A stretch of DNA of 15,501 nt from CAZYVU01 sp964651435 (GTDB lineage Bacteria; Desulfobacterota; Syntrophorhabdia; Syntrophorhabdales; CAYQXL01), in assembly GCA_964651435.1 (NCBI GenBank), contig CAZYVU010000052.1, forward strand, positions 1-15,501. Reading direction: 5' to 3'. The notes under the pieces were generated by a model, which made no database searches, was not told where the DNA came from, and worked only from the letters and a program-made list of their open reading frames with translations. Positions 1 to 4,498 of the stretch are shown in pieces. The first letter of the stretch is position 1; each line of letters begins with the position of its first letter. The position numbers and the translations under genes were made by a program.

Positions 1-22
1 CCCCCCCACCCCCCCCAGACCA

Positions 23-129
23 GTAGCAATCCCTACTTCATCACGTCTGGGTTCATATGAGTAAACAAAACTGGCAGACCTACAACGTACTAAGTCGCAA
101 TCCCTTCTTTATGAGGTCTGGGTTCTTTT
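23..129 (-). CRISPR. Two-repeat, diverged CRISPR array remnant or end
   Basis: Two 32-nt direct repeats lie at 23-54 and 94-125 and differ at 5 positions. Both contain GCAATCCCT near the left end and GTCTGGGTTC at the right end. A 36-nt unit (23-58, 94-129) is possible. The single complete spacer is 55-93 (39 nt, or 35 with the longer unit). Read on the minus strand, the same direction as the cas genes, the repeats end in GGGATTGCGAC (right copy) and GGGATTGCTAC (left copy). ATTGCGAC is the 8-nt crRNA 5' handle known from Thermus type III systems, so crRNA is probably transcribed leftward. The left copy is then the degenerate, trailer-side one. The array may continue past the left edge, and bases 1-22 could be further spacer. 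The two repeats are too diverged to be sure the array is active. Confidence 0.7.
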
Positions 130-482
130 AGCACCCCCTTCTTTTGTGACGTGATTCCCGCCTGTTACAGGGGGCCTTGGAGAGTTTTCGACTACTTTGC
201 GGACTTAGCGTTACCACGGTTTCCTCGCATCCGGCGTCACGCCGGGTCAAATTGTCAAAGAACAGTATACAACGCTCCTCTCTCTTTTTACCACATCAAA
301 GCAACGCCTGGAAGACCTGTTTCGTGAGACGAGGTCCAACTTGCCGCTCGACAGGCAGCGAAGATCCCCTCACCCCGACCCTCTCCCGCAAAGGGGAGAG
401 GGAGCAGGCTATAGACTTCCGATCTGAGCGAGTCCCAACTCTCTCCTAAGAAGGAGTGCAGGACTGTACCATCGCCGCCCTG
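130..482. other. Gene-free stretch between cas2' and the CRISPR repeats; candidate leader
   Basis: No convincing gene is seen in these 350 bases; the open frames have no recognisable product or good ribosome site. Its place, between the last cas gene and the first repeat in transcription order, is where a leader is expected. It is not notably AT-rich. It holds a 15-nt palindrome CCGGCGTCACGCCGG at 231-245 and a C-rich/G-rich inverted repeat at 379-402. Calling it the leader rests on position and repeat orientation only. Confidence 0.4.
367..410. repeat. Dispersed intergenic hairpin element (CCCTCTCCC/GGGAGAGGG)
   Basis: A perfect 9-bp inverted repeat, CCCTCTCCC at 379-387 and GGGAGAGGG at 394-402, encloses a 6-nt loop. 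It is flanked by CCCTCACCCCGA on the left. This matches the general look of the CCCTCACCC...CCCTCTCCC palindromic repeats scattered between genes in many proteobacterial genomes. No T-run follows on either strand, so it is unlikely to be a classic intrinsic terminator. Confidence 0.5.
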
Positions 483-761
483 TCAAGCGAGAAACAGATC
501 GATGCCTTCCGGGGCGCGGTCGCCGCAGCCAAGCACGGTGACCTCCATGGCCGCCGGCATGGGATAGATGCGGACGTCGTCTCGCTCGTCATCGATGATT
601 TCTGCAAGCTTCTCTTTGAGCTCGTTCAGTTCCGGCCACGTGAGCCTGCAGTGAAAGACGGAGTACTGCAGGTGAAGACCGATCTCCTTCAAGCACCTAT
701 AGACCCGGGCCAGGCGTCGCTCATCCCGTATGTCGTAACAGACGATATAGTTAGCCTTCAT
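483..761 (-). CDS. cas2: Cas2 (second copy, cas2')
   Basis: A 92-aa protein of normal Cas2 length. It opens with the ferredoxin-like first strand and the hallmark Asp (YIVCYD, D10), followed by RRLARVYRCLKEIG and the conserved QYSVFHCRLT strand. Cas2 dimers bridge two Cas1 dimers in the complex that inserts new spacers. Its ATG overlaps the stop of cas1' as ATGA, so the two are translationally coupled and may act together. It differs clearly from the other Cas2 at 2593-2871. The family is certain. Whether it pairs with the active Cas1, the inactive-looking Cas1', or both cannot be told from sequence. It is the last cas gene before the leader-like region and the repeats. Confidence 0.92.
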   Translation of the reverse strand: MKANYIVCYDIRDERRLARVYRCLKEIGLHLQYSVFHCRLTWPELNELKEKLAEIIDDERDDVRIYPMPAAMEVTVLGCGDRAPEGIDLFLA

Positions 762-1543
762 GATCTCAAGTCCGCGAAGAGGTTAATGAAGCTCCGCACG
801 ATGGCCTCCAGGTTTTCCCGCACCACGGGCTTGCGCTCCTCGAAGAGAGTGATAAGCCTCCGAATACCCTGCTTCGACAGCGTGCACCGGTTCGGGGTGT
901 TGGCAAGAAAATCACTCTCCCGACCCTTTTCCACAAAGAGGGCGGCCTGGAGGTCGATCTCGGGCTTCAGGATATAGCAAAGGTCATCGGCAAAGCCCAA
1001 TTTTCTCTGGGGCGGCAAGATACCTACGTCGGGATCAAGGCTCGCGCCGATGAGGCTTGCCGTAGCCATCTGTCGAACAATGCCCGAGAGGAACGCCGAA
1101 ACGCCCCGCCATTTTCCGGGCGCCCTGGAGCGTTGATCCAGAAGGAAACCTTGGGGCAACCTGCGCCCTTCCATCTCGCGCCGAACCGTATCGGCCACCT
1201 GACGCCGCGTGGAATAAACCCACGACTCACAAATGCGCCTGTCGGGAGGCCGTGAAAGGACCCGTTGCTGCCACTGTTGCGGCGTCTCGCCATCGGCACC
1301 ACAGGGTATTGTGACTGCCAACGCCTCTCCCCTGACGCTCATGAAGGTCACCGGCACGCGGTGTTCCGCAAAGAGTGCAACGATGCCCGCATCCATCTTC
1401 AGATTGCCGACGATGAAGACCATGTCAACGAGGCGAACGGGGACACGGGTCCCCGCCTTGCCGTGCTCCTTGATCCACAGCGACGGCCCGTCGCGAAGGA
1501 CGAGCAACCCTTTCTTTTCCGTTAGATACAACGTTCGTTCCAT
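758..1543 (-). CDS. Cas1-like protein lacking catalytic residues (cas1')
   Basis: A 261-aa Cas1 homologue, much shorter than its neighbour (about 350 aa). Residues 1-80 form a clear Cas1 N-terminal beta domain, with the typical VFIVGNLKMDAG and VPVTFMSVRGE strands. The helical domain is cut down. Where Cas1 has the metal-binding Glu (as in GLEGAA) there is no counterpart, and where it has GFLH this protein reads GILP (residues 174-177), so the His is Pro177. The third ligand is probably kept (FADDL, D187). The gene overlaps cas1 by 22 nt and cas2' by 4 nt, and the frame is open to the end, so it looks maintained. Inference: it is not an integrase by itself but may be a structural, DNA-binding or regulatory subunit of the adaptation complex. 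The alternative is an early decay product of a second cas1. Confidence 0.85.
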   Translation of the reverse strand: MERTLYLTEKKGLLVLRDGPSLWIKEHGKAGTRVPVRLVDMVFIVGNLKMDAGIVALFAEHRVPVTFMSVRGEALAVTIPCGADGETPQQWQQRVLSRPPDRRICESWVYSTRRQVADTVRREMEGRRLPQGFLLDQRSRAPGKWRGVSAFLSGIVRQMATASLIGASLDPDVGILPPQRKLGFADDLCYILKPEIDLQAALFVEKGRESDFLANTPNRCTLSKQGIRRLITLFEERKPVVRENLEAIVRSFINLFADLRS

Positions 1544-2574
1544 GCAGCCTCCGTGGTCCGTGTTCTGTTCCGCAGCTCCAGCGTTTCCGGCTCCTCGTCA
1601 CAGTCTCCGTCGGTGATTCTATGAGCGAGACCCCGCACCTCCGCTGTGATTTGGGGCCTCTCCTGTCGTGCCCACTCCTCGTAGAGCGGATAGAACCTTT
1701 TTCTCCCGCCCTTCTTCAGATAGCAGCCGGGCCGCTCGACATCGTGGGCAAAATCGTTTTCCCTGAACTCTCGTTCGCGAAAAACGGTCCACACAAAGCG
1801 GTCTACAGAGGCCCGAAATATCTCCACCAAGTCGCTGGCGAGGGACTCCCGCCCATACTCGAAGTCGTGAAGAAACCCCAGCGTAGGATCAAGCCCGATG
1901 ACCTCGATCTCCCGCACCACTTCAAAGTGAAGGAGGGTGTAGCAAAGGGAAAGAAGGGCGTTGACGGGGTCCTTTGGAGGCCTCCGGTTGCGACCGTCGA
2001 ATGAAAGCGACGGGGCGAAGAGCCTATTAAAGGCGGAAAAGTAGGCCGCAGAGGCGGCACCCTCAAGCCCCCTGATCGTTTCCTTCGTCAGCCTTACCGC
2101 CATGCCCTCGGGCGCACGCTGAGGGGCCGACAGACGGCCGAGAATGACGTCCATGGTACGGCGGGCCTGCGTAATTGGGAACCGAAGGTCAGGCCGCTGC
2201 TCCGCTGCCTCATCAAGCAGCCGGGCCTGCTCCGTAATCTTTCGGGCAGCAATCTCCCGCGCTATATCACCGGCCTCCGGGCCCAGCATCATGTCGTACT
2301 GCCTGAGCCGCAAAAGGCCGTTGTTGTGCAGGCGCCCGCAAAGGCTTCCGCAAAAACGGCTTCGCCTTCCCGAAAGAAAGAGGACACTGATGCCGCTGTC
2401 GGCGAAACGGTGGAGAACGGATGCCTCCACAGTGACGTTCCCCACGATAACGACCCGCTTTAAGGGGTTGAGGGGCACCGCCCCCTCCCTCACGCCGCCG
2501 GCATAGAAGGCCAGGGCATTGCCGGGATCGAGCCGCACCTCAAGATTCTTACGGTCTATGAAGAGTGTTCCCAT
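1522..2574 (-). CDS. cas1: Cas1 integrase (catalytic residues intact)
   Basis: Full-length Cas1, 350 aa from the chosen start. The N-terminal beta domain (VVIVGNVTVEAS, ISVLFLSGRR) is followed by the helical catalytic domain. All three metal ligands are present: Glu171 in GLEGAASAAYF, His236 in GLDPTLGFLHD and Asp248 in SLASDLVEIFR. Cas1 with Cas2 captures foreign DNA fragments and integrates them at the leader-proximal repeat. An ATG lies two codons further upstream (2580), but GGAG sits only 1 nt before it and 7 nt before the ATG at 2574, so the latter is preferred. The gene follows cas2 by about a dozen bases and overlaps cas1' by 22 nt at its end, within a four-gene adaptation transcript. 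Confidence 0.95.
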   Translation of the reverse strand: MGTLFIDRKNLEVRLDPGNALAFYAGGVREGAVPLNPLKRVVIVGNVTVEASVLHRFADSGISVLFLSGRRSRFCGSLCGRLHNNGLLRLRQYDMMLGPEAGDIAREIAARKITEQARLLDEAAEQRPDLRFPITQARRTMDVILGRLSAPQRAPEGMAVRLTKETIRGLEGAASAAYFSAFNRLFAPSLSFDGRNRRPPKDPVNALLSLCYTLLHFEVVREIEVIGLDPTLGFLHDFEYGRESLASDLVEIFRASVDRFVWTVFREREFRENDFAHDVERPGCYLKKGGRKRFYPLYEEWARQERPQITAEVRGLAHRITDGDCDEEPETLELRNRTRTTEAAWNERCI

Positions 2575-2592
2575 GGTCATGCTCCGTGTCAG

Positions 2593-2871
2593 TTATCCCA
2601 CATAGAAGAAAGAGGGGTCGTGAGGCTGGTCGGCCACGCCGAGGGTGTGGGTCCGGCTTCGGCCGTCCATGGTAAAGATATGGACCCTGTCTTCCACTTC
2701 GTTGATGAGGCCCTCCAACTCCCTCGTCACAAGCCGCAGGTCGGCAGGAGAAAGAAAGCACTCGTAGACCGACTTCTGCCCGCCGGTGCTGTAGCCTTTG
2801 AGGGCGTTCCGCACGCGGGTGAGGCGGCCCTGGTCCGTTACATCGTAGGCGATGAGATAGAGGTCCCGCAT
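2593..2871 (-). CDS. cas2: Cas2 (first copy)
   Basis: A 92-aa Cas2. It begins MRDLYLIAYDV with the conserved Asp10 at the end of strand 1, then GRLTRVRNALKGYSTGGQKSVYECFL, the typical helix and second strand. The frame stays open upstream, but the ATG at 2871 is right for the family and has GAGG 8 nt before it. This ATG overlaps the stop of a possible 17-codon ORF as TAATG, suggesting re-initiation. Cas2 acts as the scaffold of the Cas1-Cas2 spacer integrase. Its closest partner is presumably the intact Cas1 encoded immediately downstream. Confidence 0.93.
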   Translation of the reverse strand: MRDLYLIAYDVTDQGRLTRVRNALKGYSTGGQKSVYECFLSPADLRLVTRELEGLINEVEDRVHIFTMDGRSRTHTLGVADQPHDPSFFYVG

Positions 2872-2924
2872 TAATAACGCCTCAGAAAAAAGAGTAACAG
2901 CAATGACCAAATAAGAATTATCAC
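2871..2924 (-). CDS. Possible 17-aa hydrophobic leader peptide coupled to cas2
   Basis: Starting at GTG 2924-2922, a micro-ORF reads MIILIWSLLLLFFLRRY and stops at TAA 2873-2871. A strong Shine-Dalgarno (AGGAGG) lies 7 nt before the GTG. The stop shares its last A with the cas2 ATG (TAATG), the classic re-initiation geometry. The peptide would be a short hydrophobic helix ending in two Arg and a Tyr. It could be a membrane micropeptide or simply a translational coupler for cas2. No family is recognised, and so short a frame can arise by chance. The main support is the ribosome site and the overlap. Confidence 0.4.
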   Translation of the reverse strand: MIILIWSLLLLFFLRRY

Positions 2925-3041
2925 GTCCGCACCTCCTGTTTATTGTGTTCGTGATCCGTGATCCATGAGAACTGGTCAAATAGAATTCGGTTACATGTGC
3001 GGAACGCTGTTTGCCTCGCTGCTTCGGTCGCTCCGCTACAG

Positions 3042-3102
3042 GCCGGGCACGGCGGCAGGCGCCTACCCCTCTCCATCACCGTGCCGCCGTCTTGTGCCCG
3101 GC
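3042..3102 (-). other. Large GC-rich interrupted hairpin in the cas2 upstream transcript
   Basis: GCCGGGCAC (3042-3050) pairs with GTGCCCGGC (3094-3102), and directly inside GGCGGCA (3051-3057) pairs with TGCCGCC (3082-3088). This gives 9 + 7 bp with a 5-nt bulge (3089-3093) and a 24-nt loop. It spans the stop of the possible 62-aa ORF (3063-3251) and lies about 170 nt upstream of cas2. No U-run follows on the minus RNA, so it is not a standard terminator. It could be an mRNA stabiliser, attenuator or processing site. Confidence 0.5.
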
Positions 3103-3251
3103 AAGAAATCGTCACGCCAGAGACAGTCGTCGCCTGAAAACTCCTCGTCACAGTCGAGACCGGGAAGACAGGGTGCGTCGTCGCGGCCACACCGGCCCCG
3201 CCTGCGGCGGAATATCTCCAGGCCTATGATGTCAAAAAGGTCATCGGTCAT
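3063..3251 (-). CDS. Possible small acidic/arginine-rich protein at the head of the adaptation operon
   Basis: A 62-aa frame starting ATG at 3251 with GGAGG 4 nt upstream, a very good ribosome site. The product starts MTDDLFDIIGLEIF, a short amphipathic helix, followed by an Arg run, then a Cys- and Asp-rich middle (four Cys: 21, 28, 34, 43) and a basic/Gly tail. No family is recognised. Support comes from the ribosome site and from position: its start is 87 nt from a palindrome matched by one 90 nt before csm1, as if this were the first gene of the cas2-cas1 transcript. Its last third is encoded in one arm of a strong hairpin, which lowers confidence in that part. Longer opposite-strand frames here lack family signatures. 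Confidence 0.45.
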   Translation of the reverse strand: MTDDLFDIIGLEIFRRRRGRCGRDDAPCLPGLDCDEEFSGDDCLWRDDFLPGTRRRHGDGEG

Positions 3252-3303
3252 AACGCCTCCGTCTCCAAAGCATTTGGTCTACAGCGTCATTGAGCATGGC
3301 CCT

Positions 3304-3309
3304 ATTGTA
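3304..3309 (-). promoter_or_regulatory. Possible -10 box of the cas2-cas1 transcript
   Basis: On the minus strand TACAAT is read at 3309-3304, about 53 nt before the ATG at 3251 and 29 nt past the edge of the 21-nt palindrome. No good -35 hexamer is found at 16-18 nt; TTGATG lies 20 nt away. A weak -35 next to a palindrome would fit a promoter that needs an activator. This is a visual call only. Confidence 0.35.
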
Positions 3310-3337
3310 GTCGTTATTACTGCGGTGCGCATCAAAT

Positions 3338-3358
3338 GAAACGTTGCGGAAATGTTTC
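3338..3358. promoter_or_regulatory. Palindromic operator-like site A, upstream of the adaptation operon
   Basis: A 21-nt imperfect palindrome that starts GAAAC, ends GTTTC and has core TTGCGG; 8 of 10 base pairs are symmetric. Its reverse orientation matches the site at 15447-15467 at 19 of 21 positions (this site against the reverse complement of the other). It lies 87 nt before the first start codon of the downstream transcript. The length and symmetry suit a dimeric DNA-binding regulator, but no regulator gene is visible in the window. Confidence 0.6.
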
Positions 3359-3401
3359 CAAATAACGGTTCAGGAAGGTTTTAGGGGCTGTTCGGGAAGG
3401 C

Positions 3402-3928
3402 TTAGAGAGAGCCTCTTACAACTGCCTCAGCAAGATCGGTCATGAAGGCCTTGATGGCGTCCGAGGGCACCGGCTCCACCCACTTGATCTCGCCGTCGAG
3501 AAGGGCGTAATCGAAATCGGCGAGGAGTTTCGCCAAATAGATGGGCACAACTCCTGCCGCCTTGCTGTCAGCATCGGTGAGGGCTCGACGGAGATTGAGG
3601 CCGTCTTTTACGAGAAAATAGAGGTCCACAATGTCTTTGGGTAAGGCCCGATCGATGATGGCGGTGATCTTGTTTGCCGTGATGTTTTCTTGCGAGTCTA
3701 TGCGTCCAAGAACCGGATGCTCGACAATGACGCCCACGTGGGCTGGAACGTCGTTGATGAGTTCGATCTTGAGACGTTCCGGACCGACAAAAATGCGAAC
3801 AATCGGTGGTTGAAATAGCCTCGGGAGAGCGCGGTGCCGCCACTGAGATAAAACGGCGTATTGCGGAAAACGCTGATTGCCCTATCCTGTAGAGGGTACA
3901 GAACGTTAACGTAGTACTCGGCAGGCAT
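3402..3928 (-). pseudogene. AbiEii-type nucleotidyltransferase, internal deletion with frameshift
   Basis: The first part (ATG 3928, with AAGGA 7 nt upstream) reads MPAEYYVNVLYPLQ then FYLSGGTALSRGYFNHR, the start of the DUF1814/AbiEii nucleotidyltransferase domain. Right after NHR the frame breaks. The rest of the family continues in another frame as VRIFVGPERLKIELINDVP, then VLGRIDSQENITANK and KDIVDLYFL to the stop at 3402. Between these halves the family normally has about 45 residues, including the SDDLDFF-type catalytic Asp pair. They are gone, so this is a deletion, not a single-base slip. Family members are toxins of AbiE-like abortive-infection modules. The start overlaps the preceding small gene by 23 nt. 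The protein cannot be a working nucleotidyltransferase as written. Confidence 0.8.
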
Positions 3929-4229
3929 ATTCCATTCCTTCTCTGATCTCTTGCAGACGAACGTATTGGGCTGCATCCGGCCAAAGCTTGCATAGGTGTT
4001 CGACATTGAGGACTCGGGCGATCTTAAACCAGTTGACGCTCTCAAGGAGCCGCGCAACGCAGAACCCGCGAGGCGGCCAGGTGCGCTCGCTCCGGCCCTC
4101 GATAATTGCAAGGAACTCCTCTGGGGTCAGGTTCATATCCCAGAGGCACTGAGAGAGTATAGTGCGTTGTTCCTCGGTAAGATCCCTCACCGCTTCTTGG
4201 TCAACGTCTGCCTTGATCGACCCGTTCAT
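3906..4229 (-). CDS. Small protein partnered with the nucleotidyltransferase gene (antitoxin-like by position)
   Basis: A 107-aa, mostly helical, soluble protein with no signal peptide or membrane segment. Its start (ATG 4229) has AGGA 8 nt upstream; an internal Met33 (MNLTPEEFLAII) is an alternative start. The C-terminal two thirds (GFCVARLLESVNWFKIARV, LCKLWPDA, REGMEYACRVL) look like one compact helical domain. The gene follows the Csx3-like gene by 20 nt and overlaps the broken AbiEii-type gene by 23 nt, the arrangement of the cognate small gene of such a toxin. I do not recognise a named family. The antitoxin role is inferred from position only, and with the toxin broken it may be an orphan. 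Confidence 0.75.
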   Translation of the reverse strand: MNGSIKADVDQEAVRDLTEEQRTILSQCLWDMNLTPEEFLAIIEGRSERTWPPRGFCVARLLESVNWFKIARVLNVEHLCKLWPDAAQYVRLQEIREGMEYACRVLR

Positions 4230-4249
4230 TGCCGCTTCCTTGTCCCGCC

Positions 4250-4498
4250 TTAGTCCGGGCTGTGATCATAGATTATCACATCCCCCGTGACGGGAGACCT
4301 ATAGATCAGCTTACGCGCCTTACCGTGGAGCGCATGTGCAATCTTCAGGTAGAGCCAAATGGGGCCCTGACCCGTTAGAACAACATCATTGCCCTCACCC
4401 GCAAGGTCGAGGGCTTTCTGGAGATAGTCATCGAGATTGCGCAATTTGGCAGTCCCCGTGCCTTCATACAAACCTGTCACATCAACTTCTCTATTCAT
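4250..4498 (-). CDS. csx3: Csx3-like protein (divergent; possible ring nuclease or messenger-binding protein)
   Basis: An 82-aa protein whose second half carries the Csx3 signature: VVLTGQGPIWLY (residues 39-50), a His pair H55/H58 and a final IIYDH (H79). Csx3 proteins associated with type III systems bind and degrade cyclic tetra-adenylate (ring nuclease, also called Crn3), switching off CARF effectors. Here the loop that usually reads DPRLGG is RSPVTGD (67-73), so the Asp and Arg typical of it are missing. Activity is therefore uncertain; it could be a sensor or sponge instead. Its ATG overlaps the stop of the large CARF nuclease (ATGA), so the two are made together, which suits an effector/off-switch pair. 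Family assignment is by eye. Confidence 0.75.
   Translation of the reverse strand: MNREVDVTGLYEGTGTAKLRNLDDYLQKALDLAGEGNDVVLTGQGPIWLYLKIAHALHGKARKLIYRSPVTGDVIIYDHSPD

Noticed and set aside
128..157. Possible third CRISPR repeat copy starting TTAGCACCCCCTTCTTTT right after the 94-125 repeat
   Set aside because: The first half resembles the repeat, but the match fades after about 16 bases and there would be no spacer between the copies; probably chance or a decayed duplication.
177..449. Plus-strand 90-codon open frame
   Set aside because: It runs through the leader-like region and the 379-402 hairpin repeat, has no ribosome site of note and no family features.
456..977. Plus-strand 173-codon open frame
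   Set aside because: It is the antisense shadow of cas2' and cas1', both recognised families on the minus strand.
2965..3339. Plus-strand 124-codon open frame opposite the 62-aa candidate
   Set aside because: Low-complexity Arg/Ser/Pro composition typical of an antisense frame, with no ribosome site and no family.
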